A stretch of DNA of 64,000 bases. Source: Rhodoferax sp. (GTDB taxonomy: Bacteria; Pseudomonadota; Gammaproteobacteria; Burkholderiales; Burkholderiaceae_C). Of this stretch, positions 44,882 through 55,784 are shown one piece after another. Positions within the stretch are counted from its first letter, which is position 1. Each line of letters opens with the position of its first letter. The position numbers and the translations under genes were made by a program. Location: NCBI RefSeq assembly GCF_012927445.1, contig NZ_JABBPD010000004.1:965039-1029038 (forward strand), written 5' to 3'. The notes below the pieces were generated by a model. It made no database searches. It was not told the DNA's origin and worked only from the letters and a program-made list of their open reading frames with translations.

Positions 44882-45172
44882 TTAACCCATGCGGGCCAGC
44901 AGGGCTTCCATGTCTTTCAGCATGTGGTCCAGCGCGGGTTTCTGGGCCTCATCGGGCTGCATGCAGGTTTCAAGCTCCTGCTCCATGAAGCACATCGTCA
45001 TCCGCAGGTAGGTGCTGTCCAGCGCTTTGCGCACAGCCGAGAATTGTTGCCCGATCTTGAGACAACTTTCGCCCTCTTCGATCATGCGTTGCACGCCCCG
45101 AATCTGCCCCTCGGCGCGGCGCAGACGATTGAGGATGTCGGTCCGGGCGGTGGCGTCCGTCAGTTTAGTCAT
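44882..45172 (-). CDS. Atypical CsoR/FrmR-family transcriptional repressor
   Basis: A 96-residue all-helical DUF156 protein: ILNRLRRAEGQIRGVQRMIEEGESC and FSAVRKALDSTYLRM match CsoR/RcnR/FrmR/CstR proteins. The first ligand Cys is kept (C37), but the partner positions are changed: the usual His-x3-Cys is replaced by F62 and E66, while C61 and C70 lie nearby. That excludes a standard Cu(I) site and could suit thiol or persulfide sensing as in CstR (inference). It is last in a seven-gene operon for sulfide oxidation and efflux, joined to the preceding gene by an ATGA overlap, and probably represses the operon promoter at 52.85 kb. Confidence 0.88.
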   Translation of the reverse strand: MTKLTDATARTDILNRLRRAEGQIRGVQRMIEEGESCLKIGQQFSAVRKALDSTYLRMTMCFMEQELETCMQPDEAQKPALDHMLKDMEALLARMG

Positions 45173-46347
45173 TGGTATTTCCTCAAATACAGCCACTCAA
45201 ATCCGCGCTTGGCCCAATGAAACAAACGGGATGGGGGCAAGATGATGTTGCGCTGGGGCGTACGCCATACCAGCGTGCCATGGTCAAGGGCGTCGATGAT
45301 ACAGATCAGCTCCACCTTGAAAGTTGCATTGGCGGCCTGCCCCTGCAAGCCGGCCAGCAGGTTCGCGGCCGCCGCGGCAGCCTGCAAGTCCGCCATGTGG
45401 GCTTGTTTCGGCATCCAGTCCGGGCCGGGGAAACTGCCCGAATCCCCCACCACATAGACATGCTCAGCCCCCTCCACACGGCAGTGCGCATCGGCCTTCA
45501 GCAACCCACCGGGTGAACGCGCCAGCTCCGTCTGGTCAAACCACAGGTTGCCGGTCATGCCCGGCATGAACAGAATCATGTCGGCTTTGAATTCGCCACC
45601 TTCGGTGACGATCTTGTCGGCTTCAAACGCTTTCAGTTTGTGGCCCAGATGCGTGTGGATGTCCCGCCGCGCCATTTCATCCAGCAAATGGCGTACCGCC
45701 TTGGCGCCCAGACGGTTACCCGGCTCGGTCGACGGATTGAAGAACACCAGCTCAAACTTGTCACGCCGCCCTTCGCGTTTGAGTTGCGCGTCAAGGCCAA
45801 ACAAAAATTCAAATATGGGCCCGCCGCGCACCGCACTGGGTTCGTTCGGGTTGCCGGCAAAGCCGCAGGCAATGGTGCCGCCCTGCATTTGTTGCAGTTG
45901 GTCGCGGATGCGCTCCGCCGACGCAATGCCTTCACACGGCGTGATGGCGTGCTCGATGCCCGGCAGCTTCTTGAGGAAGCGCCCACCCGAGGCGATCACC
46001 AGCGCGTCATTGCGCACTTCGCTCGCGACGCCATTGGTGATGAGGTCCACGATGCGCCCACCGGCACGCAGGCCGGTGACGTCGCCCGCCACATGCTGGA
46101 CACGCATGCGGCGAAAGAAATTATCCAGCGGCACCACCAGTTGCTCACGCGTGCGCAAGCCACTGGGAATCCAGATGATGCCGGGCAAATAGTGCAACTC
46201 GGCGCGCGGTGCAATCAAGGTGATGTCAACGCAGGCATCCCGCCGGCGCAACTCCCGCACGACCGACAGCGCGCCAAAGCCCGCCCCAATCACGGTCACG
46301 CGGGAGGGGCCGGCAGCATTCATCGATAGATTCCCGGTTGAACTCAT
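45169..46347 (-). CDS. Sulfide:quinone oxidoreductase-like FAD protein (second paralogue)
   Basis: A 392-residue flavoprotein. The FAD-binding motif is VIGAGFGALSVV near residue 19, a second one AGDVTGLRAG near 87, and YVVGDSGSFPGPDWMPKQAHMA near 298 is the usual end-of-fold FAD contact. Cysteines C138, C161 and C349 sit at spacings like those of the redox and active Cys of sulfide:quinone oxidoreductase, although the sequence around them differs from the true SQR two genes upstream. It may oxidise sulfide or another sulfur compound, or act as a persulfide reductase. Its start overlaps the OsmC stop by 4 bases. Confidence 0.8.
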   Translation of the reverse strand: MSSTGNLSMNAAGPSRVTVIGAGFGALSVVRELRRRDACVDITLIAPRAELHYLPGIIWIPSGLRTREQLVVPLDNFFRRMRVQHVAGDVTGLRAGGRIVDLITNGVASEVRNDALVIASGGRFLKKLPGIEHAITPCEGIASAERIRDQLQQMQGGTIACGFAGNPNEPSAVRGGPIFEFLFGLDAQLKREGRRDKFELVFFNPSTEPGNRLGAKAVRHLLDEMARRDIHTHLGHKLKAFEADKIVTEGGEFKADMILFMPGMTGNLWFDQTELARSPGGLLKADAHCRVEGAEHVYVVGDSGSFPGPDWMPKQAHMADLQAAAAAANLLAGLQGQAANATFKVELICIIDALDHGTLVWRTPQRNIILPPSRLFHWAKRGFEWLYLRKYQ

Positions 46348-46790
46348 TTCAGCCGCACGCCCAGCGCATCGACCACCTCGATACTGACCGGAATACCTTG
46401 CCCCACGCTCTGCGTCACCGTGCAGTAGGCTTCAAACTGTTCGAGCACACGGTCCAGGTGCGCTAACGCGGCGGCGGGCACCCCCAGCGTCAGTACCGCC
46501 TTGATGCCCAGCACCCGGATTCGCCCCTCGGGATTGCGGCCGACATCGGCTTCCACTTCGCACCGAATCGGTTCGGGGGCCTGCTTGAATTTACGCAACG
46601 CAAACAGCAAGGAATCCGACAGGCAGCAGCCAACCGCCGACGCCAGCAACTGCACCGGCGACGGGCCTTGCCCACTTCCCAGCGGCGCGGGTTCATCACC
46701 TAACAGCGACGGAATCGCATTCCCGAAATGAATGTCAAACTGGTAGTCCTGCTTTTGCTGGAGCTGAACGTGGATGCTGGTCTCACTCAT
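46344..46790 (-). CDS. OsmC-family protein
   Basis: A 148-residue OsmC/Ohr-fold protein. It contains GPSPVQLLASAVGCCLSDSLLFALRKF with a Cys pair of the peroxidatic/resolving region, and ends HLDRVLEQFEAYCTVTQSVGQGIPVSIEV. The family reduces organic hydroperoxides, and some members act on persulfides or polysulfides. The place between DUF2892 and two SQR-type genes favours a sulfur role here (inference). Confidence 0.85.
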   Translation of the reverse strand: MSETSIHVQLQQKQDYQFDIHFGNAIPSLLGDEPAPLGSGQGPSPVQLLASAVGCCLSDSLLFALRKFKQAPEPIRCEVEADVGRNPEGRIRVLGIKAVLTLGVPAAALAHLDRVLEQFEAYCTVTQSVGQGIPVSIEVVDALGVRLK

Positions 46791-46835
46791 GGCGTTTCCT
46801 GAAAAAATGTGAAGCGATATCGCTGACTTGCGATC

Positions 46836-47060
46836 TCAGTTGGCGCAGCCGATTTTCGACTCAGGCACACCGAGTTTTTTCAGGATGATGCCCAGCGGAC
46901 AAAAATTGGTAAAGCCCGACTGGAACAGATTGGCGCCGACAAATGCCGTGAAGGCAAGCGCCCATTTACTGACGAAGAAGGGGCTGCCCTCCACCCCCAG
47001 CGCCAGTGAAATCATGATGAAAAGGCCGGCAATGACAACGATGTAGCGTTGAACGGTCAT
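46836..47060 (-). CDS. DUF2892 membrane protein (YgaP C-terminal-like)
   Basis: A 74-residue protein with two membrane helices (YIVVIAGLFIMISLALG and KWALAFTAFVGANLFQSGF) and the NFCPLGIILKKLGV ending, as in the membrane part of the rhodanese YgaP. Such proteins are common in sulfide-related operons and may move or anchor thiocyanate- or sulfur-handling proteins; the function is not established. AGGAG lies 7 bases before the ATG. Confidence 0.88.
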   Translation of the reverse strand: MTVQRYIVVIAGLFIMISLALGVEGSPFFVSKWALAFTAFVGANLFQSGFTNFCPLGIILKKLGVPESKIGCAN

Positions 47061-47100
47061 GGTGAAACTCCTATAAACAATTTAAACAAAAGGGTGAAAT

Positions 47101-48426
<1,326 letters not shown>

Positions 48427-51400
48427 TTAAGTAGGATGAACCTTAGGAGCATTCGCGTCTGCGCGCGATTCCATACGCCGTCTGAACAACGCGTAATAGA
48501 GGACAGGAATGACCACCAGCGTGAGCAGGGTCGACACCAGAATACCAAAAATCAGGGTGATGGCGAGCCCGTTAAAGATCGGGTCATCGAGAATAAAAAA
48601 GGCGCCGATCATGGCGGCCAGGCCGGTCAATGCGATCGGTTGCGCCCGTACCGCAGCCGACTGCACCACGGCGTCTTTGAACGGCATACCCTGTCTGACT
48701 TGCAGCTCGATAAAATCCACCAGCAAAATCGAGTTGCGCACAATGATGCCGGCCAGTGCAATCATGCCAATCATGGAGGTGGCTGTGAACTGCGACCCCA
48801 GCAGGGCGTGCCCGGGCATCACACCGATGAGGGTGAGCGGAATGGGGGCCATGATGACCAGCGGCGTCAGGTAACTGCGAAACTGCGCCACCACCAGCAG
48901 GTAAATCAGAATCAGGCCCACACCATAGGCAGCCCCCATGTCACGGAAAGTTTCATAGGTAATCTGCCATTCGCCATCCCACTTGATCGCGTACTCACGG
49001 TACGGATCGGCAGGCTGGTGAATCCAGTACTCGCCCAGCTTGCCGGTCCCCGGCAAGGCCGCAGCGGCCAGTTTGTCGCGGATGGAAAAAAGACCATACA
49101 ACGGTGAATCCAGCTTGCCTGCCATGTCGCCGAACACATAGCTCAACCCCTGCAGGTCCTTGGTGAACAACGGTTTGTCAATCACGCCACGCTCGATCTG
49201 CACCAGTTCGGACAAGGGCACCATCTGGCCGTTGGCGGCACGCAGTGGAATGGCCAACAAGGCATCCAGACCGATCTGGGAAGTCTGCGGCAGTTGCAAG
49301 CGCACCGGCACCGGGTATTTGGACTGCCCATCGTGCAGGTAAGCCGCATCCGTTCCCGACAGGGCCATCGCCGCACTCCGCGCAATCACCGAAACAGGAA
49401 TGCCCAATGATTCGGCCTGCTGGCGGCGCACCCGCAAGAAGGCCCTCGGTGCATTTTCTTTCAGCGAAGTGTCAATGCCGACGATGTCGGGCGTATCGGC
49501 AAAAGCCTTCGCCACGCGGCTGGCCACTTGCTGGCGCCCCGCTTCGTCCGGACCATAGACTTCGGCCATCAAGGGCGACATCACCGGCGGGCCAGGCGGC
49601 ACCTCGACCACTTTGATGCGGGCGTTGTGTCGCAGGCCAATTTTTTCCAGATCGGGGCGCAGCCGCTGTGCAATCACATGGCTCTTTTCGCTGCGATGGT
49701 GCTTGTCCACCAGGTTCACCTGCAGGTCACCCTGCTCCGCATCGGCTCGCAAATAATACTGCCGCACCAACCCATTGAAGGTGATCGGCGACGCGGTTCC
49801 CGCATAGGCTTGCAAGTTCAAAACATCGGGCTGTTTTGCCAAAAAAGCGCCCAACTCATGCAGCGTGGCCGCTGTGTTTTCCAGCGGTGTGCCGGCCGGC
49901 ATTTCCACTACCACCTGGAACTCGCTTTTGTTGTCAAACGGCAGCATCTTCATCACGACCCATTCAACCAGCGTCAGGCCCACGGACAGCAGGAGGGCCA
50001 CCAGAATGCCCGCCAACAGCAACCAACGCTTGCGGGCGCTGTCCAGCAGCGGGGTCAGTACCCGCGTGAACAGGGTTTGGAGTTTCGGACCCAACCCTTT
50101 GGCACTACCGGGGTCAGCCGGTGCATGCCCTTGCGGCTTCATCAGCTTGAGCGCGAGCCAGGGCGTGACCGTGAACGCGATCGCCAGGGAGATCGCCATG
50201 CCCAGACTGGAGTTGATCGGGATCGGACTCATGTAGGGGCCCATCAGGCCGGACACAAAGGCCATCGGCAGCAAAGCTGCAATCACGGTCAGGGTGGCAA
50301 GGATGGTGGGGCCGCCGACCTCATCCACCGCGCGGGGAATGATGTCCTTGAGGGTGGCATCCGGCGTCAGTTTCTGGTGACGATGAATGTTTTCGACCAC
50401 CACAATCGCGTCATCCACCAAAATACCAATCGAAAAAATCAGTGCAAACAGCGACACGCGGTTGAGCGTAAAACCCCAGGCCCAGGAGGCAAAGAGCGTG
50501 GCAGTCAGCGTGAGAATGACCGCTGCGCCCACAATCACCGCTTCGCGCCGACCCAAGGCAAAGCCAACCAGCAAGATGACCGAGCCGGTGGCAAAGGCCA
50601 GCTTCTGGATCAGCTTGTTGGCCTTTTCAGCCGCCGTCTCCCCGTAATCACGGGTGATGGTGGTTTCCATGTTGGCGGGAATCACGGTGTTGCTCAGGGC
50701 CTTGATGCGCTCACGGACGGCCTGCGCGACATCAACCGCATTTTCTCCCGGCTTTTTGGTGACGGTCAGCGTCACCGCCGGGTACACACTGCCGGCCACC
50801 TTGTCCGTCGTCGATGCCACGGGCTGTGCAGCGGCGTCGCCGGGGGTAAACCAGACATAACGCTGTGGTATTTGAGCACCGGACTCAACCCGTGCCACCT
50901 CACGCAAATAGACCGGCAGCCCCTTGCTCACGCCGACGACGAGGTCACCCACGTCCTGCGCCGAACGCAAAAATTCACCCGCCTCAATACTGAGCATCTG
51001 GCCCGATGGCGTCGTCGCATCCAGCACTGACCCGGAGGGCATGCCAAAGTTGGCCGCCGCCAGCGTCTGCTTGAGACTCATGATATCGATGCCCCGATCA
51101 CGCAGTCGTGCCGGATCCAACCATACATGCACCGCCCGACCCGGCCCGCCAATGGTCTGCACCTCGCGCGTACCGGGCACGCGCTTGAGCTCGATCTCCA
51201 CCGCATGGGCGACCCGCTCCAGTTCGTAGGCAGGCAAGGCCTCGCGGCTCCACAAGGTCACCCCGAGCACCGGCACATCATCAATACCTTTGGGTTTCAC
51301 TATGGGGCTTAGCGTGCCCAGATCGCGCGGCAGCCAGTCCTGATTGGCATTGAGCACGTCATACAAACGCACCAAAGCTTCCGTGCGCGGCACACCCACT

Positions 51401-51723
51401 TTGAATTGCACGGTCAGCACGGCCAAACCGGGCCGCGCCACGGAATAGGTGTGCTCGATGCCGGCGATCTGACTCAGTACCTGCTCGGCCGGTCGCGCCA
51501 CCATGTTCTGCACATCCACACTGCTGGCGCCTGGGAAAGGAATCAGCACGTCGGCCATCGTCACATTGATTTGCGGCTCTTCTTCACGCGGCGTGACCAA
51601 CACCGCGAACAGGCCCAACAGCAAAGCGACCAGCGCCAGCAAGGGCGTGAGTGCATTGGTCTGGAATGCCGCCGCAATCCGGCCGGAAATGCCCATGGAT
51701 GGCTTGTCTTTCATGTCCATCAC
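48427..51723 (-). CDS. RND efflux permease
   Basis: A 1098-residue AcrB/HME-type inner-membrane pump subunit. Two sets of six membrane helices and two large periplasmic loops are visible. The proton-relay Asp pair lies in IFSIGILVDDAIVVVENIHRH (TM4), and the TM10-12 region has SMIGMIALAGIIVRNSILLVDFIE. The substrate is unknown; the cationic residues typical of heavy-metal HME pumps are not evident. The start is GTG at 51723 or the ATG at 51720; both overlap the adaptor stop. It heads into sqr, which suggests a sulfur-containing substrate (inference). Confidence 0.9.
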   Translation of the reverse strand: MMDMKDKPSMGISGRIAAAFQTNALTPLLALVALLLGLFAVLVTPREEEPQINVTMADVLIPFPGASSVDVQNMVARPAEQVLSQIAGIEHTYSVARPGLAVLTVQFKVGVPRTEALVRLYDVLNANQDWLPRDLGTLSPIVKPKGIDDVPVLGVTLWSREALPAYELERVAHAVEIELKRVPGTREVQTIGGPGRAVHVWLDPARLRDRGIDIMSLKQTLAAANFGMPSGSVLDATTPSGQMLSIEAGEFLRSAQDVGDLVVGVSKGLPVYLREVARVESGAQIPQRYVWFTPGDAAAQPVASTTDKVAGSVYPAVTLTVTKKPGENAVDVAQAVRERIKALSNTVIPANMETTITRDYGETAAEKANKLIQKLAFATGSVILLVGFALGRREAVIVGAAVILTLTATLFASWAWGFTLNRVSLFALIFSIGILVDDAIVVVENIHRHQKLTPDATLKDIIPRAVDEVGGPTILATLTVIAALLPMAFVSGLMGPYMSPIPINSSLGMAISLAIAFTVTPWLALKLMKPQGHAPADPGSAKGLGPKLQTLFTRVLTPLLDSARKRWLLLAGILVALLLSVGLTLVEWVVMKMLPFDNKSEFQVVVEMPAGTPLENTAATLHELGAFLAKQPDVLNLQAYAGTASPITFNGLVRQYYLRADAEQGDLQVNLVDKHHRSEKSHVIAQRLRPDLEKIGLRHNARIKVVEVPPGPPVMSPLMAEVYGPDEAGRQQVASRVAKAFADTPDIVGIDTSLKENAPRAFLRVRRQQAESLGIPVSVIARSAAMALSGTDAAYLHDGQSKYPVPVRLQLPQTSQIGLDALLAIPLRAANGQMVPLSELVQIERGVIDKPLFTKDLQGLSYVFGDMAGKLDSPLYGLFSIRDKLAAAALPGTGKLGEYWIHQPADPYREYAIKWDGEWQITYETFRDMGAAYGVGLILIYLLVVAQFRSYLTPLVIMAPIPLTLIGVMPGHALLGSQFTATSMIGMIALAGIIVRNSILLVDFIELQVRQGMPFKDAVVQSAAVRAQPIALTGLAAMIGAFFILDDPIFNGLAITLIFGILVSTLLTLVVIPVLYYALFRRRMESRADANAPKVHPT

Positions 51724-52826
51724 TTGACCTCAGCCGGCTGGGCGGCGGCTTGCGACATCGCTTGTGCACCCGCCAGACCGGCTTTCACCGGGTCCAGCGC
51801 CACGCGGTCACCCGTCATCAGACCGGCCACCACCTCAACACCCTCGGCCCCGTGGTCAACCCCCAAACGGACTGCCTTGAGTACAAAGCCCTTGCCCGAC
51901 ACCACATAAACGGCGGTCAACTCACCTCGCCGCAACACCGCGGCGCCAGGGACCAGCGTGCGATTAGCCTGCCCGCCGGTAAAACGCACCCGCACCTGCT
52001 GGCCTGGCAACAAGGTCTTTGCCGCCTCCGATGGCAATTCAAGACGCCATTCAATGGTTTGCGACACCGGATCCGCCGTGGGCACGGTGCTGCGCGACAC
52101 GGGTCGAATCCATTGGGTTCCCCCTTCACTGTTTTGCATCAACACATCCACGGCACCCGACGCACGCACCTGGCTCGCGCGCGAGACAGGCACCTGGACA
52201 ACCGCCCGAATAGGCAACGGCGCATAGAGGGTGAGAAGCGGTTTTCCCGGGACCGCCAGATCGCCTGCTTCGACCTGCGTCTGCAGCACCCAGCCCTCAA
52301 AAGGAGCGGTCACGCGGGTAAAGCCCTGCGCCAAGGCCGACTGCCTGGCGCCCGCACCGGCCTGGTCTCGCCCGGCCAATGCCCCCTTGAGTTGGGATTC
52401 GGCCGTGTCCAGTGCCGCGGCACTGACAAAGCCCCTGGTCTGCAAATCACGTGTGCGATCAAAATTGGACTGCGCATTGCGGAGCTCGGCTTGCGCCTGC
52501 GCCACCTGCGCCTGGCTACGCTGAACCCCGGTTTGGGTCTCGCGGTCATCAATGATGGCCAGCAACTGACCCGCCCGCACTTTGTCGCCAGCCTTGACGG
52601 CCAGCGTGGCAATGCGCCCGCTCGTCTGCGCCGAAATCGTGCTCTGCTTGACCGGCTGAATCACCCCATCCAACTCAAATACAGTCCCCACCGCCTTGGC
52701 CTGCACCTGCACGGTTGGCACTTGAATCACGCCCTGCGCCGCAGCGAAAGACATGACAACGGCACCCAACCACGGCATGGCGTGACGGGCAGAACGGAAA
52801 AAGACGGGGAATGCAAGTGAACTCAT
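51720..52826 (-). CDS. RND periplasmic adaptor (membrane fusion protein)
   Basis: A 368-residue periplasmic adaptor. It has an N-terminal signal (WLGAVVMSFAAAQG), a biotinyl-lipoyl half motif (GRIATLAVKAGDKVRAGQLLAIID), a coiled-coil hairpin rich in Gln and Ala (QAQVAQAQAELRNAQSNFDR) and the beta-barrel part. It should link the permease to an outer-membrane channel, which is not encoded here. I start at MSSLAFPV (52826), just after a strong promoter at 52851-52879. Confidence 0.9.
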   Translation of the reverse strand: MSSLAFPVFFRSARHAMPWLGAVVMSFAAAQGVIQVPTVQVQAKAVGTVFELDGVIQPVKQSTISAQTSGRIATLAVKAGDKVRAGQLLAIIDDRETQTGVQRSQAQVAQAQAELRNAQSNFDRTRDLQTRGFVSAAALDTAESQLKGALAGRDQAGAGARQSALAQGFTRVTAPFEGWVLQTQVEAGDLAVPGKPLLTLYAPLPIRAVVQVPVSRASQVRASGAVDVLMQNSEGGTQWIRPVSRSTVPTADPVSQTIEWRLELPSEAAKTLLPGQQVRVRFTGGQANRTLVPGAAVLRRGELTAVYVVSGKGFVLKAVRLGVDHGAEGVEVVAGLMTGDRVALDPVKAGLAGAQAMSQAAAQPAEVK

Positions 52827-52848
52827 GAGGCACCTTAAGATACTGAGC

Positions 52849-52879
52849 GGAGTATATATCCATACCCCCCACAGTACAA
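52849..52879 (-). promoter_or_regulatory. Promoter and overlapping operator of the RND-SQR operon
   Basis: On the minus strand TTGTAC (52874-52879) and TATACT (52851-52856) are separated by exactly 17 bases. Between and over them lies an inverted repeat, GGGGTAT-GGATAT-ATACTCC (52849-52868), seven-base arms with one mismatch. G/C ends with an inner TAT/ATA resemble the operators of CsoR/CstR-type repressors. Transcription would begin about 18 bases before the adaptor start. Confidence 0.7.
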
Positions 52880-52913
52880 GATTCGACAAGTGTCTGTGGT
52901 GGTCTAATTTAAA

Positions 52914-53299
52914 AACTGATGTTACGCAACCGCTCGGAACAGCTGAAGCTGGGCATAGGCAGTGCGAGATGCGTTGATAAGTAGCTTGCGACAAAGCGCA
53001 AAGGGGTTGAGCTTGTTTGTAATGCTCAAGCATTCCAGCTTGAACGTGGCGTAAATGGCCATGAAGACGTGGTTGCTTTGGGTTCGCAGCGTCCGCGTGG
53101 GGGACTTGGCCAGGTTGGCATTGGACTTCAATGATTTGTGAAATACCTCCACTTGCCAGCGTTTTTTGTAGGTCGTGGTGATGGCGCCATAGTCGCAAGT
53201 CAAGTCACTGCAAGGTGCTCAACAAATAGTCCGTGTACAAATCCAGGTCAGGTTTTTTCATCCATGAAGCCTATCAGGGGTGGCTGCGTAACATCAGTT
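52914..53299 (-). mobile_element. Internally deleted IS4-type insertion sequence with perfect terminal repeats
   Basis: AACTGATGTTACGCA at 52914-52928 and its exact reverse complement at 53285-53299 form 15-bp terminal inverted repeats. On the minus strand the first codons of an IS4-type transposase (KKPDLDLYTDYLL) are followed, after a deletion and frame change, by its C-terminal part (YKKRWQVEVFHKSLKSNANL). At 386 bp it is a non-autonomous remnant that could be moved by an intact relative. Confidence 0.85.
52922..53203 (-). pseudogene. C-terminal fragment of IS4-family transposase
   Basis: The frame reads YKKRWQVEVFHKSLKSNA, then SPTRTLRTQSNHVFMAIYATFKLE, the Y-(2)-R-(3)-E-(6)-K part of DDE transposases of the IS4 superfamily. 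The catalytic Asp-containing parts are deleted. It lies inside the 386-bp IS remnant. Confidence 0.8.
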
Positions 53300-53333
53300 A
53301 AAAAGATACAACGATAGGTTTTTTCAAACCTAA

Positions 53334-53594
<261 letters not shown>

Positions 53595-53769
53595 TCACTC
53601 CTACTACCAACTGAACCTATCCCAGCCGTGCGTGGCATCCCTCACGATCAGCATCAGCCCTTCGCTGCTGCCACCTTCTGCGTATCGCAAAGATGTGAAC
53701 TTTATAGGTCCTTTGACCCGCCCAGCATCGCAACCCAGACTCGGCATGTAGCGACCATTGCGGCCCCAG
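53595..53769. other. Short gap with no recognisable gene
   Basis: I see no gene, repeat or clear regulatory site here. It probably contains debris from insertion-sequence decay. Confidence 0.4.
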
Positions 53770-53967
53770 TCAGCCCGGAGCTTTGACTCTTTCCATCAAC
53801 TCGTTTGAATGCTCAATCGCCGCACTTCGCATCACTGAATCAAGTTCAAACTGGAGGTCTTGCAGCATCAGCGAGGCATTAATCAACGTGTCTCGCAGTT
53901 CATTCAAGGCAACAACGAGATCAGAAACAGTTGCCTCAGTGCTCTCGTGTGAGTTGGAATTTGTCAT
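53770..53967 (-). CDS. Small helical protein downstream of an MCP gene
   Basis: A 65-residue acidic protein, predicted helical (SDLVVALNELRDTLINASLMLQDLQFELDSVM) with heptad-like spacing of Leu, Val and Met. It has no signal or membrane helix. It lies 27 bases after the MCP stop on the same strand and may belong to the chemotaxis operon. I do not recognise it. Confidence 0.5.
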   Translation of the reverse strand: MTNSNSHESTEATVSDLVVALNELRDTLINASLMLQDLQFELDSVMRSAAIEHSNELMERVKAPG

Positions 53968-53994
53968 GGTTGCGGCACCAGTCGATGATTTCGG

Positions 53995-55752
53995 TTAGAA
54001 ACTTTCCCAATCGTCGCCGCCCGTTTTCGCGGCCCTGTCATGCGCAACCTTGGGCGTTGCTGCGGGCGCACCCAATGCCACTGGCTTGGAGGCGGCCTTG
54101 AACTTGGGCGCAGCCTTCCTGACTGGGGCAAACTGCTTCGGCGCGCTGTGGCTTAGCGGCGTGACTGCATGATGGCTGCCAGGTGCGAAGCCACCCTCTC
54201 CTTGCGCCAGCTTGAATACTGCCACCGTGCCGACCAAATCCTGCGCCTGCGATTTGAGGCTGCTTGCTGCTGCTGCCATCTCTTCCACCAGCGCTGCATT
54301 TTGCTGCGTCACCTGATCCATCTGTTGCACCGCCTCGCCGATCTGCGCCACGCCCTGGCTCTGCTCGGTGCTGGCCGCGCTGATCTCGCCCATGAGGTCG
54401 GTGACCCGGCGGATTGAGCCCACCACCTCGGTCATGGTGGCACCCGCCTGATCAACCAGAACCGTGCCTTGTTCGACCCGCTCCACGCTGGCGTTAATCA
54501 AGCTCTTGATTTCTTTCGCGGCATCCGCCGAGCGCCCGGCCAGACTCCGCACTTCAGTGGCCACCACGGCAAAGCCGCGGCCCTGCTCACCGGCCCGCGC
54601 CGCTTCCACGGCGGCGTTTAATGCCAGAATATTGGTCTGGAAGGCAATGCCGTCGATCACGCTGATGATGTCGGCAATTTTCTTGGACGAATCGTTGATG
54701 CCCTTCATGGTGTCCACGACCTGGGCGACGACTTCGCCGCCCTTGACGGCGACGGTGCTGGCGCTTTGGGCCAACTGGTTGGCCTGTTTGGCGCTGTCGG
54801 CGTTTTGCTTCACTGTGGCGCTGAGCTGCTCCATCGAGGCTGCTGTTTCTTCCAGTGCGCTGGCCTGCTCCTCGGTACGCTGGCTCAGGTCGTTGTTGCC
54901 CTGGGCGATTTGTGCACTGGCCGTGGCCACGCCCTCGGAGCCCTCACGCACGGTGCTCACCACCTTGGCAAGGCTGGTCTGCATCGCCTTGATCGCGATC
55001 AGCAGTTGTGCAGTTTCGTCCTTGCCTTCGGCGTTCAGCTCCACCGTCAGGTCGCCGACGGCAATGCGCTCGGCGGCGTTGACGGCTTGCGCTATCGGGC
55101 GGGTGATCAGCCGCGTGATCCACACCGCCAGCAGCGCCGCGATGACAATGGCGCTGCCCAACATGCCGATGACCCAGGCACGCGCTTGCGAGTAGGTGGC
55201 CTGTGCGGACTTGTAGGCCACGTCAGAGCCCTTATTGTTGATCTCGATGAGGATCTCTATGTCCTCGTCCATCGCGGCGAATGCGTTGCGCGATTCGCCG
55301 CGGTAGTAGGCTTTGGCTTGCTCTAGCGTCTTGTCGCCGCCGCGTGACAGCGGCAGCAGCTTGAGGTGGGTGGCAAAGAAGGCATCGCGATGCTGCTTGT
55401 ACTGCTCGTAGGTCTTCTTCTCCTCGCCGGCGGTGATCATCGGTTCATAGGCGGTCTGCTGTTCGGCGAGCTTCTTCTTGAGCTCTTCGAATCGCTTCTC
55501 GACGGTGTCCATCTCCTTGTCATCGACGGTCATGATATGGATAGCCTGGGCACGGCGGAATTGGTTCGTCGTGCTCTGTATCTGTCCCAGCACCTTGATG
55601 CTGGGCAGCCAGCTGGTGGCGAGGTCTGCGGTGCTGTCGTTGATTTTGGCGAGCTGGGTGACGGCGAAGCCACCGAGGCTGGCGGTCAGCAAGATCACGA
55701 CAAAAAAGGCTGCACCGAGCTTGGCGCCGATTTTGAAGTCAGAGAATTTCAT
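53995..55752 (-). CDS. Methyl-accepting chemotaxis protein
   Basis: A 585-residue transmembrane chemoreceptor. A first membrane helix (residues about 10-30), a periplasmic four-helix-bundle ligand domain, a second helix near 195-213, a HAMP domain ([22 protein letters not shown]) and the signalling domain with tip [20 protein letters not shown] follow in order. The last residues DDWESF form an NWETF-type CheR-docking tail, so it can be efficiently methylated. The cheW gene lies just upstream on the same strand, 32 bases before. Confidence 0.92.
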   Translation of the reverse strand: MKFSDFKIGAKLGAAFFVVILLTASLGGFAVTQLAKINDSTADLATSWLPSIKVLGQIQSTTNQFRRAQAIHIMTVDDKEMDTVEKRFEELKKKLAEQQTAYEPMITAGEEKKTYEQYKQHRDAFFATHLKLLPLSRGGDKTLEQAKAYYRGESRNAFAAMDEDIEILIEINNKGSDVAYKSAQATYSQARAWVIGMLGSAIVIAALLAVWITRLITRPIAQAVNAAERIAVGDLTVELNAEGKDETAQLLIAIKAMQTSLAKVVSTVREGSEGVATASAQIAQGNNDLSQRTEEQASALEETAASMEQLSATVKQNADSAKQANQLAQSASTVAVKGGEVVAQVVDTMKGINDSSKKIADIISVIDGIAFQTNILALNAAVEAARAGEQGRGFAVVATEVRSLAGRSADAAKEIKSLINASVERVEQGTVLVDQAGATMTEVVGSIRRVTDLMGEISAASTEQSQGVAQIGEAVQQMDQVTQQNAALVEEMAAAASSLKSQAQDLVGTVAVFKLAQGEGGFAPGSHHAVTPLSHSAPKQFAPVRKAAPKFKAASKPVALGAPAATPKVAHDRAAKTGGDDWESF

Positions 55753-55784
55753 GATGTTGTCCTTTGATGTCTGAGGTGAGAGGC

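Noticed and set aside
49528-51030. A 500-codon plus-strand frame opposite the RND permease
   Set aside because: Antisense shadow; rich in Arg, His and Gln with no recognisable domain.
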